Shown: piece by piece, positions 50,770 through 59,092 of the stretch
Layout of the letters: the number at the start of each line of letters is the position of its first letter
How positions within the stretch are numbered: the stretch's first letter is position 1
Notes under the pieces: generated by a model
Told to the model about the DNA's origin: nothing
What the model saw: the letters and a program-made list of their open reading frames with translations, nothing else
Database searches by the model: none
From: Terrirubrum flagellatum
GTDB lineage: Bacteria > Pseudomonadota > Alphaproteobacteria > Rhizobiales > Beijerinckiaceae
Direction of reading: 5' to 3'
NCBI RefSeq assembly: GCF_022059845.1
Contig: NZ_CP091851.1
Span: 3,100,001-3,164,000, forward strand
DNA length: 64,000 nucleotides
Made by a program: the position numbers and the translations under genes

Positions 50770-51010
50770 GCAATGACAAGCTTGAGGAATTTCTGCTCGC
50801 CGCCTGCAAGCGCAAGATCGCGCCGCCGGATGATGTCGTGATTGACGGCGAAGTGAATCTTCACCTGGGCGACGGCGGCTATGCTTTGAGCGCACGCCTC
50901 AGTGTCAGCCTGCCGGGCGTCGAGCGCGAATTGGTGTAAGCCCTCGTCGATGAGGCGCACCAGACGCGCTGCTATTCAAAGGCCGCGCGCAGGCAACATT
51001 GAGGTCGGGA
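50770..51010 (+). pseudogene. OsmC/Ohr-like peroxiredoxin remnant
   Basis: The frame reads LLAACKRKIAPPDDVVIDGE, then VNLHLGDGGYALSARLSVSL and PGVERELV before TAA at 50937-50939. It resumes in the same frame as ALVDEAHQTRCYSKAA, and a shift of frame then restores AGNIEV. This is the second half of an organic-hydroperoxide-resistance protein (conserved AHxxCPYSxATRGNIxV ending). At least one stop, one frameshift and loss of the first half show decay. The true catalytic first Cys region is not recognisable. Confidence 0.65.
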
Positions 51011-51228
51011 TCAGGTCGGTCTGAAGAGAAAGCATCACAAAGCGCGGCCACTTTCATGCAGGGCTTGGCGACCGTATCCCGACTTAGCGTGTTGCGTCCG
51101 CCGTTATCAGCGCAACCCGATCGGCGCCGTCCCGGGATCGCCCATAGGCCGCGCAACCCTAGACTCCAGGTCCAACGATTCCGGCTTCGGCAATCCCAAA
51201 TTTCTGTCTTGATCACCGTGGCCCCGAT

Positions 51229-52614
51229 TCAAATGGCTCCGGACACTTCGATATCGCCGGAGCGCAAAAGCTCTGCGATGATGAATAAAGCCTGTCGCAA
51301 CGCCGCAAGCGTCGGCGCGGCGCCGAGATTGATGCGCACCGCATGCGTCAGAATTTCGCGCCCGACTGCGAAGGCGTCAGCCGGCAGGACTCCCACGCCA
51401 CGCTGTCGGCAGGCGCGGGCGAAAGCCGCGGCGCGCCAAGGTTCGGGCAGATGCAGCCATGCGTGCGTGGCGATCTCGTTGGTCTGAACGTCGAAACCGG
51501 CAAGCGCTTCTCGAAGAACGGTCTGCCGCCGGCGCAGCTCCTCGCGCTGGATCTCGACAATGCGGGCGGCCGCTCCATCTTCAAGCATGCTGGTGGCGAT
51601 GAGAGCAGTCAGCGGACTGATGCTCCAGCAATCGATACGCAAAGCCGCCGCGACATGTCCGAGCACGGCGCGCGGCGCGACGACGAAGCCGTAGCGAAGG
51701 CCGGGAGCGATGCATTTCGACAGGCAGCTCACATGGATCGTCAGCTCCGGCTCCAGCGCAGCGAATGACGGCGGGCTGCTTTCGAGCAACGGCCGATAAA
51801 CGTCATCTTCGATGATGAGCACATTGTGCGCCCGCGCGATCTGCGCCAATGCGCGGCGACGTTCCTCGCTCAAGGTCGTCGTCGTTGGATTGTGCAGGCT
51901 TGGAATGAGGAACACCGCGCGCGGCCGCCAGTTCGCGCATGCAGCCTCGAACGCTTCCGGCCGCATGCCGTCGCGATCCATCGGCAGACCGCGCAGATCA
52001 AGACCGAGGGAACGGCAAAGCGCGCTGATGCCCTGGTACGAAATCGCGTCGGCAAGGATGACATCGCCGCGCTGCGCCACGGCGCGCAGCACGCATGCGA
52101 GCCCATGTTGCGCGCCATCGGTCAGCACGACGCGGCTCGCATCGCCATCACCGGCGACGCCATCGAGCCAGGCGGCGACGGCTGTGCGCGCCCAGAGCGG
52201 CCCTTCCGGCGGGTGGTAATCCTGCAGGCTCGCAAAGCGTCGATCTTTGGAAAGACGCGGCAACAGCGTCGTCGCAGCTTCGATATAGGCTGTCGTGGCG
52301 GGGCGATTGACGGAAAGATCAACCAACCCGGCTTCGTCGCTGGGCGCAGATTTGAAGGACGGTTCTTCCGCATCGCGCGGCGCGATCAGCGTGCCGCGGC
52401 CGGGGCGCGCCTCGACGAGACCGCGTTCCTGCAGCGTCGCGAAAGCTCGCGTGACAGTTGTGACATTGATGCCGAGCGCGCGGGCGATCTCGCGATGAGG
52501 CGGCAGCCGGTCGCCTTCGCTAAGCTCGCCACGCGCTATTCGATCGCCGATCGCATCAGCCAGCCGCTGGTAGACCGGCCCATCACCCGCCGGCAGTTCC
52601 AGATGATCGAGCAT
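51229..52614 (-). CDS. MocR-type regulator (GntR DNA-binding + PLP aminotransferase domain)
   Basis: A 461-residue protein from the ATG at 52614; a TTG at 52635 is an alternative. Residues 10-75 form a GntR winged helix (LADAIGDRIARGELSEGDRLPPHREIARALGINVTTVTRAF, in parts). About 100-455 is an aminotransferase-like fold; the PLP lysine is in SCLSKCIAPGLRYGFV and LIPSLHNPTTTTLS and IIEDDVYRPL are conserved. MocR proteins sense amino compounds or PLP and act on adjacent genes. It is divergent from a polyamine-type importer, which it most likely controls through the repeats in between. Confidence 0.9.
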   Translation of the reverse strand: MLDHLELPAGDGPVYQRLADAIGDRIARGELSEGDRLPPHREIARALGINVTTVTRAFATLQERGLVEARPGRGTLIAPRDAEEPSFKSAPSDEAGLVDLSVNRPATTAYIEAATTLLPRLSKDRRFASLQDYHPPEGPLWARTAVAAWLDGVAGDGDASRVVLTDGAQHGLACVLRAVAQRGDVILADAISYQGISALCRSLGLDLRGLPMDRDGMRPEAFEAACANWRPRAVFLIPSLHNPTTTTLSEERRRALAQIARAHNVLIIEDDVYRPLLESSPPSFAALEPELTIHVSCLSKCIAPGLRYGFVVAPRAVLGHVAAALRIDCWSISPLTALIATSMLEDGAAARIVEIQREELRRRQTVLREALAGFDVQTNEIATHAWLHLPEPWRAAAFARACRQRGVGVLPADAFAVGREILTHAVRINLGAAPTLAALRQALFIIAELLRSGDIEVSGAI

Positions 52615-52673
52615 ATTTTGCGCGCGCCCAGCCAACCCAAGTAGTCGACTACCTTATCATGGTGACGAAAACC

Positions 52674-52823
52674 ACACAATTTGCCTTATCCGCTTCGATT
52701 TTGATGGCAAGCGGCCAGATATATGACCAATAGCCGATCAAAATGCCATATAATTTGTGCTTGACGCCCTTATTTGCCCCAGATAGCGTCACTCAAATCG
52801 AAGTTATCTGATCATACAATTTG
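52674..52823. promoter_or_regulatory. Three direct repeats in MocR-importer intergenic region
   Basis: A ten-base motif A(C/T)A(C/T)AATTTG occurs three times in the same orientation: 52674-52683, 52748-52757 and 52814-52823, with start-to-start spacings of 74 and 66 bases. MocR regulators such as GabR and PdxR typically bind direct repeats. The last copy lies 35 bases before the TTG start of the ATPase gene. The A+T-rich stretch around 52715-52760 is the likely promoter region. Confidence 0.5.
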
Positions 52824-52857
52824 ACTGGCTTTTACAGCCGTGCTTGGGAGGGCGCAG

Positions 52858-54114
52858 TTGAAGCAGGCATCGGCGAATCATGTGGGCGGGACCAGTCCGC
52901 TCCAGGCGCCAGCCGCTCAGCGAGACACGTCGACAAGCGCGCACGCGGCTCCGCGAGATCAGGGCAAGCAGCCGCCGATAGTCGCCGACGCGGAGCAGAA
53001 CAGTCGCCCGCTCGTCGAATTTGTCGACGTCGAGAAAGCCTACGGCTCCTTTCAGGCGGTGCGAAATCTCAACCTGCATGTCGGCCGCGGCGAGTTCCTG
53101 ACCTTTCTCGGCCCCTCTGGCTCGGGAAAGACCACGACGCTCAATATGCTGGCGGGCTTCGAGCGCCCAACGCGCGGCGTCATCACGCTTGAAGGAAAAT
53201 CTGTCGAGCGATTGCCGCCCTATGAGCGGAACATCGGCATGGTGTTCCAGAACTATGCGCTCTTTCCGCATATGAGCGTCGAAGAAAATGTCGCCTTCCC
53301 GCTGTCAGTCAGGAAGACGCCGAAGGCCGAGATCGCTCCGCGCGTGAAACGCGCGCTCGAGATGGTGCGGCTGGAGCAGTTTGGGGACCGCAAGCCGGCG
53401 CAGCTCTCCGGCGGCCAGCAGCAGCGCGTCGCTCTGGCGCGCGCGCTCGTGTTCAAGCCGTCGCTGGTGCTCATGGACGAGCCGCTCGGCGCGCTCGACA
53501 AGAAGCTGCGCGAGCACATGCAGATCGAGTTGAAGCAAATTCATGAAACGCTCGGCGTCACCATCGTCTATGTCACGCACGATCAGAGCGAAGCGCTGAC
53601 CATGTCGGATCGCGTCGCCGTGTTCGAAGGCGGCGTTGTCGTTCAGATCGGATCACCCGACACGCTCTATAATGAGCCTGCGACGCCTTTTGTCGCGGAA
53701 TTCATCGGCGAGAATAATCTGCTGGACGGCGAAGTCGCGAAGATCAGCGGCGTGCAATGTCTCATCGCGCTAAGCGGCGGGAAGATGATCATCGCCAACG
53801 CCGCCGACAGATTGTCGGCGGGCGACGCGGTCAAGCTCGCGATCCGGCCAGAGCGGATCTCGGTGTCGCGCGAGCAGGCCCGGAGCGAGAATTGCGTCGA
53901 GGCGATTGTCGACGGGCGCATCTATCTCGGCGATCACCAGCGGCTGCTGGCGCGGCTCGAGAACGGAGATGTGCTGACCGTGAAGATCGGCCCGGAGGGC
54001 GCGCCGCCATCGGGCGAAAAGATTCAATTGAGCTGGAACGCCGTCGATAGCCGCGCCTTCACCGCCGGCGTCGCGGCTCCCCGGAATATTTCGGCTTCGA
54101 GGAGGGAAGAATGA
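52858..54114 (+). CDS. PotA-type ABC ATPase
   Basis: A 418-residue ATPase from the TTG at 52858, chosen because GGGAGGG lies five bases before it; GTG at 52840 is possible. An unusual 50-residue Ala/Ser/Gln-rich leader precedes the ABC domain ([20 protein letters not shown]). Walker [46 protein letters not shown] and [19 protein letters not shown] are intact. A C-terminal TOBE region spans about 290-400. It overlaps the binding-protein gene by 4 bp. It energises uptake of a polyamine or similar cation. Confidence 0.9.
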   Translation: MKQASANHVGGTSPLQAPAAQRDTSTSAHAAPRDQGKQPPIVADAEQNSRPLVEFVDVEKAYGSFQAVRNLNLHVGRGEFLTFLGPSGSGKTTTLNMLAGFERPTRGVITLEGKSVERLPPYERNIGMVFQNYALFPHMSVEENVAFPLSVRKTPKAEIAPRVKRALEMVRLEQFGDRKPAQLSGGQQQRVALARALVFKPSLVLMDEPLGALDKKLREHMQIELKQIHETLGVTIVYVTHDQSEALTMSDRVAVFEGGVVVQIGSPDTLYNEPATPFVAEFIGENNLLDGEVAKISGVQCLIALSGGKMIIANAADRLSAGDAVKLAIRPERISVSREQARSENCVEAIVDGRIYLGDHQRLLARLENGDVLTVKIGPEGAPPSGEKIQLSWNAVDSRAFTAGVAAPRNISASRREE

Positions 54115-55157
54115 CAGGACATTGCAAATTGGCGCTGGCGCTGACGGGCGCGGCGATTATCTGGCAGTGGCAGCCGGCGGCGGCGCAGGAGCTTACCATC
54201 ATGGCGACCGGCGGTGCCTGGCAGGCGGCGCTGCGCCAGGCCTGGTTCGAGCCCTTCGCCAAGAAGATGGGCGTCAAATTCAATGAGCAGGAATATCTCG
54301 GCGATCTCGGCAAGATCAAAGCCATGGTCGAAACCGGCAATGTGCCCGTCGATCTTGTCACGGTCGAGAAATCGACGGTTCTGCAAGGCTGTGACGCCGG
54401 CGTTCTTATCCGCCTCGATTATTCCAAGATCGCCGATCGCTCGCGCTTCCTGCCTGGAACCGCGCTTGATTGCGGCGTCGGCATCGACGTCTATGGCGAT
54501 GTCCTCGCCTATGACACAACCGTGCTGAAAGAAGCGCCAACCTCCGTGCTCGATATTTTCGACACGAAGAAGTTTCCGGGCAAGCGCGCGATGCGCAAGG
54601 CGCCGGCGCAGAATCTTGAATGGGCGCTGATGGCCGACGGCGTGCCGATCGCGGACATCTACAAGGTGCTTGCAACCCCTGCCGGCGTCGACCGCGCCTT
54701 CAAGAAGCTCGATACGATCAAGAAGGACATCGTCTGGTGGGAGGCCGGCGCGCAGCCGCCGCAGCTTCTCGCGTCGAAAGAAGTGGTGATGACGACCGCG
54801 TGGAACGGACGCATTCAGAATGCGATCGACAATGACAAGCGACCTTTCGCGATCGTCTGGAAAAACCAGATCGTCGAATATGACATGATCGCGATCCCCA
54901 AGGGCGCGAAGAATCTCGATCTCGCTTACAAATATCTTTCCTACGCCGCGCAGCCCGAGGTGAGCGCGCAGCTCGGCCGCTACATCCCTTACGGCCCCGT
55001 GCTCAAGGATGCCACGCCCTTCATTCCGAAGGACGTTCTGCCGAAACTGCCGACCGCGCCGGACCATATGACGAGCTATCTCGTGGGCGATGTCGAATTC
55101 TGGGGCGACCATGGCGAGGATCTGGTGAAACGCTTCAACGCCTGGCTTGCCCAATAA
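54111..55157 (+). CDS. Polyamine-type ABC substrate-binding protein
   Basis: A 348-residue periplasmic protein. The N-terminal signal (LALALTGAAIIWQWQPAAAQ, cleavage after about residue 25) leads to ELTIMATGGAWQAALRQAW. KKFPGKRAMRKAPAQNLEWALMADGV and FDKK/LDTIKKDIVWWEAGAQPPQLLAS-like stretches are shared with the binding protein at 25968-27032 (FPGRRALPKSPIHTLEGALLADGV), so the two are related. A GC-rich hairpin follows the gene. Confidence 0.88.
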   Translation: MTGHCKLALALTGAAIIWQWQPAAAQELTIMATGGAWQAALRQAWFEPFAKKMGVKFNEQEYLGDLGKIKAMVETGNVPVDLVTVEKSTVLQGCDAGVLIRLDYSKIADRSRFLPGTALDCGVGIDVYGDVLAYDTTVLKEAPTSVLDIFDTKKFPGKRAMRKAPAQNLEWALMADGVPIADIYKVLATPAGVDRAFKKLDTIKKDIVWWEAGAQPPQLLASKEVVMTTAWNGRIQNAIDNDKRPFAIVWKNQIVEYDMIAIPKGAKNLDLAYKYLSYAAQPEVSAQLGRYIPYGPVLKDATPFIPKDVLPKLPTAPDHMTSYLVGDVEFWGDHGEDLVKRFNAWLAQ

Positions 55158-55173
55158 TCGGGATTTGCGTTCG

Positions 55174-55198
55174 CGCCCGGGCGGCCTACGCCCGGGCG
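55174..55198 (+). other. Strong intercistronic hairpin
   Basis: CGCCCGGGCG at 55174-55183 and an identical self-complementary CGCCCGGGCG at 55189-55198 flank a five-base loop. It lies 17 bases after the binding-protein stop and has no T-tract. Such GC hairpins after binding-protein genes usually protect the upstream mRNA and raise its level relative to permease mRNA. Confidence 0.55.
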
Positions 55199-55215
55199 AT
55201 CGTGGAGCTTCTTTG

Positions 55216-56430
55216 ATGTCTCTCGCCGCCGCGGCGCCAATGGTCATCGCAAAAGGTCGCAGCGAGGGTCTGCGGCCGCTCTTGCTCGTAGCGCCGCTGC
55301 TCCTGCTTCTCCTGCTCAGCTTCGGCCTCCCTATCGCAGCGCTTCTCTCGCGCGCGTTCTATGAGCCGATGATCGCCAATGCGCTGCCCCGCACCAGCGC
55401 AGCGCTTTCCAGCTCCAGCGGAGCGGGCGTGCCGGACGATCAGGTTTTCCGCGCGCTGGCCGCTGACCTCGCCGCGGCGCAGGCGGCGGAGCGCGTCTAC
55501 GAATTCGCGAAGAGCTTCAATGTCCGATTGCCCGGCGCGCGCAGCCAGATGCTCCGCGCCGCTCGCGCCGCGGCGCAGGACTCTTCAATCAACAAGGAGG
55601 GACTCATCCGCGCCGCGCCCTTGCTGGGTGATGAGCGTTGCTGGGCGGCGATCCGCGCGGGCGTCAATCGCTTCACGACCTTCTTCCTGCTCAACGCGTT
55701 CGATCTGCGCTGGAGCGATCAGGGTTCGATTGTCTCGGCGCCAATCGAGCAGGCGGTGTTCGTCCGCGTCTTCGGCCGCACATTCCTGATCGCCGCGCTG
55801 GTGACGCTGGCGACGTTGGCGCTGGCCTTTCCCCTCGCCTATCTCATCAGCAATCTGAGGCCCGCCATGGCCGGCGCCGTGCTGGTGCTTGTGCTTCTGC
55901 CGTTCTGGACGTCAATCCTGGTGCGCACGGCGGCGTGGACGGTCATCCTGCAGAAGTTCGGGCTGCTCAATGACGCTCTGCTCTGGCTCGGCCTCGCGCA
56001 GGACAGGCTGGAGCTGATGTACAGCCGCGCGGGCCTCATCATCGCGATGACCCATATCCAATTGCCGTTCACTCTCTTGCCGATCTATAGCGTCATGCGC
56101 TCGATGCAGCCGTCGCAGCTTCGCGCGGCGCAGTCACTTGGCGCACGGCCGCTCACTGCATTCTGGAAAGTTTATCTGCCGCAGGTGACGCCCGGCGTGC
56201 TCGCGGGCGGCCTTCTCACCTTTATCCTCTGCCTCGGCTACTACATCACGCCGGCGCTCATCGGCGGCGCGAGCGATCAGTTGATCAGCAACTTCATCGC
56301 CAATTACGTCAATGTCGAACTGAACTGGGAAATGGCGGCGGCGCTGAGTTTCGTGCTGCTGACTTCGACGATCGGCCTCTATGCGCTGATGACGCACTAT
56401 CTCGGCCTCGACCTCTTCAAGATGGGATAG
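55216..56430 (+). CDS. PotB-type ABC permease with long insertion after first helix
   Basis: A 404-residue permease from the ATG at 55216 with GGAG eight bases upstream. Helix 1 (about residues 20-42) is followed by a roughly 130-residue hydrophilic stretch (from FYEPMIANALPRTSAAL to VSAPIEQAVFVRVFG) before the usual core of five helices. Core landmarks are LLPFWTSILVRTAAWTVILQKFGLLND and the EAA loop SLGARPLTAFWKVYLPQVTPG. Standard PotB proteins are about 285-300 residues. The insertion would be periplasmic and may be an extra docking or sensing domain. Confidence 0.9.
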   Translation: MSLAAAAPMVIAKGRSEGLRPLLLVAPLLLLLLLSFGLPIAALLSRAFYEPMIANALPRTSAALSSSSGAGVPDDQVFRALAADLAAAQAAERVYEFAKSFNVRLPGARSQMLRAARAAAQDSSINKEGLIRAAPLLGDERCWAAIRAGVNRFTTFFLLNAFDLRWSDQGSIVSAPIEQAVFVRVFGRTFLIAALVTLATLALAFPLAYLISNLRPAMAGAVLVLVLLPFWTSILVRTAAWTVILQKFGLLNDALLWLGLAQDRLELMYSRAGLIIAMTHIQLPFTLLPIYSVMRSMQPSQLRAAQSLGARPLTAFWKVYLPQVTPGVLAGGLLTFILCLGYYITPALIGGASDQLISNFIANYVNVELNWEMAAALSFVLLTSTIGLYALMTHYLGLDLFKMG

Positions 56431-56434
56431 ATCG

Positions 56435-57265
56435 TTGCTGCTCTCTCCCTATCCCACACTCGGTGAACGCATCCGCATCGGCGCGCTCTGGATCTGGTGC
56501 GGATTGATGCTGATCTTCCTGATCGCGCCGATCTTCGTTCCCATACCACTCTCCTTCAGCAGCGGCTCCTTCTTCACCTTTCCTCTGCCCGGCCTGTCGC
56601 TGCGATGGTACGAGACGGTGCTTGGCGCGCCGCGCTGGCGCGCTGCGATCGGCAACAGCCTGCTAATCGGACTGGGAACGACGATCCTCGCGACAATTCT
56701 TGGAACGCTGACGGCGATCGGCCTGTCCGACCCGAAATTCCCGGCGCGTCGGCTCGTCGTGCCGATCCTGATCTCGCCGCTCATCGTTCCCGTGGTCGTC
56801 ACCGCAGTCGGGACCTATTTGTTCTACGCCCGCATCGGACTCGCGAGCACCTATACAGGCGTGATCCTGGCGCACACGGTGCTGGCCAGCCCCTTCGTCG
56901 TCGTGACGGTTGGCGCGAGTCTGACGGGCTTCGATCGCAACCTGATGCGCGCGACCGCTATCCTCGGCGCAAAGCCTCTGACGGGCTTTTTCCGGGTGAT
57001 GCTGCCATTGATTCTGCCCGGCGTCCTCTCCGGCGCCGCCTTCGCCTTCGTCACGTCCTTCGACGAGGTCGTTGTGGCCCAGTTTCTCGCGAGCGCGGAA
57101 CAGCGCACCCTGCCACTCGAAATGTTCACCGGACTGCGCGAGCAGCTCAGCCCGGCCATCACCGCGGCGGCGACAATGATGATGGGACTGTCGATCATCC
57201 TGCTCATGGTGGCCAATCTTCTCGCGCGCCAATCGAGACGGCGAGCCGGCTCCGCCTCTGACTAG
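56435..57265 (+). CDS. PotC-type ABC permease
   Basis: A 276-residue permease from a TTG at 56435, four bases after the PotB-type stop. It has six hydrophobic segments, GLSLRWYETVLGAPRWRAAIGNSLLIGLGTT near the start, and the EAA loop ILGAKPLTGFFRVMLPLILPG. It completes the importer with the genes at 52858-56430. No catabolic enzyme is linked to this operon. The TTG start has only a weak ribosome site, which fits coupling to the upstream gene. Confidence 0.9.
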   Translation: MLLSPYPTLGERIRIGALWIWCGLMLIFLIAPIFVPIPLSFSSGSFFTFPLPGLSLRWYETVLGAPRWRAAIGNSLLIGLGTTILATILGTLTAIGLSDPKFPARRLVVPILISPLIVPVVVTAVGTYLFYARIGLASTYTGVILAHTVLASPFVVVTVGASLTGFDRNLMRATAILGAKPLTGFFRVMLPLILPGVLSGAAFAFVTSFDEVVVAQFLASAEQRTLPLEMFTGLREQLSPAITAAATMMMGLSIILLMVANLLARQSRRRAGSASD

Positions 57266-57278
57266 GCGAGCGATACAG

Positions 57279-57294
57279 ACCGCGCTTACGCGGT
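57279..57294 (+). terminator. Hairpin in convergent gap
   Basis: ACCGCG at 57279-57284 pairs with CGCGGT at 57289-57294 around a four-base loop, 13 bases after the importer operon's last stop. There is no T-tract, so factor-independent termination is uncertain. A second A/T-rich hairpin (AAAAGC, 57386-57391, with GCTTTT, 57397-57402) lies nearer the TetR gene. Confidence 0.35.
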
Positions 57295-57465
57295 AGCTGT
57301 CATCGAGCGCCACAGGCGGATATTCGCCGTCGATCTCGATAGCGGACCTTCGACGCGCACTTAAACGCTACGTCAAGGTATAAACAAAAGCACCAAGCTT
57401 TTCGCATCCAACATGATTGCGAAATCGCTCGCTTTAACGCTCACTAATCAAAATGGCCGGTTCTC

Positions 57466-58035
57466 TTACGCCGCGATCGCATCCCAACACATCTGCAAAA
57501 GCTCCTCACGGTCCTTCCGGGTCAGCGGCTTGTCGTGAACGCGCTGCCATTTGAGACTGTTGCGAATGGCCCCTCCGAGCAGAGCGCCAATCAGCGTCGT
57601 CGAGGCGCGTCGCACGACCCCCGCCTTCTGAGCGTCTGAGATGAGGCGTCCGATATAGACGCTCGACCCCGAGAAAACCTCACGCAGTTCGGAATGGCTG
57701 ATGATCGGCGCGTTGGAAAGATATTCAAACAGGATCGCGCGATCGGGGTCAGCCCATATGAAATCAATGTAGTCGGAAAAATAATTGATGAAGCGCTGGC
57801 GATGCGGCTCGATCGGATCAATTGGCCGGACGAGCGCTTCATCGATCGATTTCGCGAGGCGCTTGTAGACAGCCCAGATCAACTCCTCCTTTGAGGAGAA
57901 GTAGTTGTAGAGCGAGCCTGTGGCCACTCCCGCCGCTTCCGCAATCGCAGACATGGGCGAATTCAGCCCATTCTGGACAATCAGTTTGGCGGTCGCCGCA
58001 AGAATGCGCTCGCGTTTGTCAACGCTGTAATCCAT
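57466..58035 (-). CDS. TetR-family transcriptional repressor
   Basis: A 189-residue regulator from the ATG at 58035. A GTG at 58056 would place an 18-bp palindrome inside the coding sequence and is less likely. The helix-turn-helix lies at about 10-55 (RERILAATAKLIVQNGLNSPMSAIAEAAGVATGSLYNYFSSKEEL, in parts). The ligand domain follows with no recognisable family. It is divergent from the metallophosphoesterase-importer operon and probably represses both directions from the palindrome at 58038-58055. A short or absent leader is implied for its own mRNA. Confidence 0.9.
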   Translation of the reverse strand: MDYSVDKRERILAATAKLIVQNGLNSPMSAIAEAAGVATGSLYNYFSSKEELIWAVYKRLAKSIDEALVRPIDPIEPHRQRFINYFSDYIDFIWADPDRAILFEYLSNAPIISHSELREVFSGSSVYIGRLISDAQKAGVVRRASTTLIGALLGGAIRNSLKWQRVHDKPLTRKDREELLQMCWDAIAA

Positions 58036-58037
58036 AT

Positions 58038-58055
58038 TGAATGAACGTTCATTCA
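58038..58055. promoter_or_regulatory. 18-bp palindromic TetR operator
   Basis: TGAATGAACGTTCATTCA is a perfect 18-bp palindrome directly before the TetR ATG at 58035. Its GAACGTTC centre is a common TetR-type operator form. It is 151 bases from the start of the divergent phosphoesterase gene, so it most clearly supports autoregulation. Confidence 0.75.
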
Positions 58056-58205
58056 CCTGTCACAAAGCATCGTTACGCGCCTCCTTAGCAAGACGCAAGA
58101 GGCGCCGACGTTAAGCCGACCGTCTCGAGAAATTCCTGGCCCATCCGCCGCTGGCGGTCGGACGGTCGCGAATGTCTGCGCCTATCAGAGATCAAGAGCG
58201 AAGCG

Positions 58206-59075
58206 ATGCCGCAGAATCTCACCTTCATCCATTTGACTGATCTGCACATCAACGCGCCAAGCGTGCAGGACGACCATCTTTTCTCTGACACGAGCGCGAC
58301 GTTGCGGAAGATTCTGTCCGAGGTGAAAGCGCTCGCTCCGCAGCCGAAATTCATCGTCGCCAGCGGCGATCTCACCAATCGCGGCGACGTCGAAAGCTAT
58401 CAGCATCTCAAGAGCATCTTCGATGAGGCGGCGCTCGATATTCCCGTTGTCTGGGCGCTCGGCAATCATGATCGCCGCGCCGGTTTCTATCGAGGCATGC
58501 TTGGCCGCGCGGAGAATCTCGGCGCGCCCTATTTCCACGACCGAGTGATCGAAGGCCTTCATGTGATCGCGCTGGATTCAAGCGCTCCTGGCAAGATCGG
58601 CGGCTCGATCGAGGCCGAGCAGTTCGCCTGGCTCGAAAGCCGTCTCAATGATCATCCCGATCTGCCGAAGCTTCTCGTCAGCCATCACGCCCCTCTTCTC
58701 GATGAAGACGACATCGAGATGGAATGGGAGGCGATTTCCGCCCCCGACACGATTCGGCTGCGCAAGCTGCTTGCCGGCCGCAACGTGATCGGGCTGCTGT
58801 CCGGTCATATCCATTTTGATCGCGTGTCGAGCTGGCACGGCGTTCCCGTGGTCGTCGGCATCGGCCAGCACGCCGCGACTGACGTGCTTTCCCTGCACAA
58901 AGGCGTGCGCATGGTCTCCGGCGCCTCATTCGCGATCGGGACGGTGCGGCCTTCCGGCCTCACAGTGTCCTTCACGCCGCAGCCGACCGATCGCCGCGAA
59001 CTGCACATGATCACCTTCGCGGCCATGGCCGAACTCATCGCCAAATATGAAGCCGCGGCCGAAGCCGCCGAATAA
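58206..59075 (+). CDS. Calcineurin-like metallophosphoesterase (CpdA/GpdQ-like)
   Basis: A 289-residue dinuclear-metal phosphodiesterase. All five motifs are intact: DLHINAP (about 13-19), SGDLTNRGD, LGNHDRR, LVSHHAP and LSGHIHFD. There is no signal peptide, so it is cytoplasmic. Length and motif spacing fit class III cyclic nucleotide phosphodiesterases and the glycerophosphodiesterase GpdQ. As first gene of an operon with a Ugp-like importer, cleavage of an imported phosphodiester is a reasonable hypothesis; cAMP turnover is the alternative. Confidence 0.9.
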   Translation: MPQNLTFIHLTDLHINAPSVQDDHLFSDTSATLRKILSEVKALAPQPKFIVASGDLTNRGDVESYQHLKSIFDEAALDIPVVWALGNHDRRAGFYRGMLGRAENLGAPYFHDRVIEGLHVIALDSSAPGKIGGSIEAEQFAWLESRLNDHPDLPKLLVSHHAPLLDEDDIEMEWEAISAPDTIRLRKLLAGRNVIGLLSGHIHFDRVSSWHGVPVVVGIGQHAATDVLSLHKGVRMVSGASFAIGTVRPSGLTVSFTPQPTDRRELHMITFAAMAELIAKYEAAAEAAE

Positions 59076-59092
59076 CACGCAGGGGACGTCAC

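Noticed and set aside
51229-52614. Calling this gene a plain aminotransferase
   Set aside because: The first 75 residues are a GntR winged helix, which makes it a MocR-type regulator even though the PLP lysine is present.
57386-57402. A/T-rich hairpin AAAAGC/GCTTTT as terminator
   Set aside because: The stem is only six base pairs and weak, and it is more than 60 bases from the nearest stop codons; not strong enough to call.
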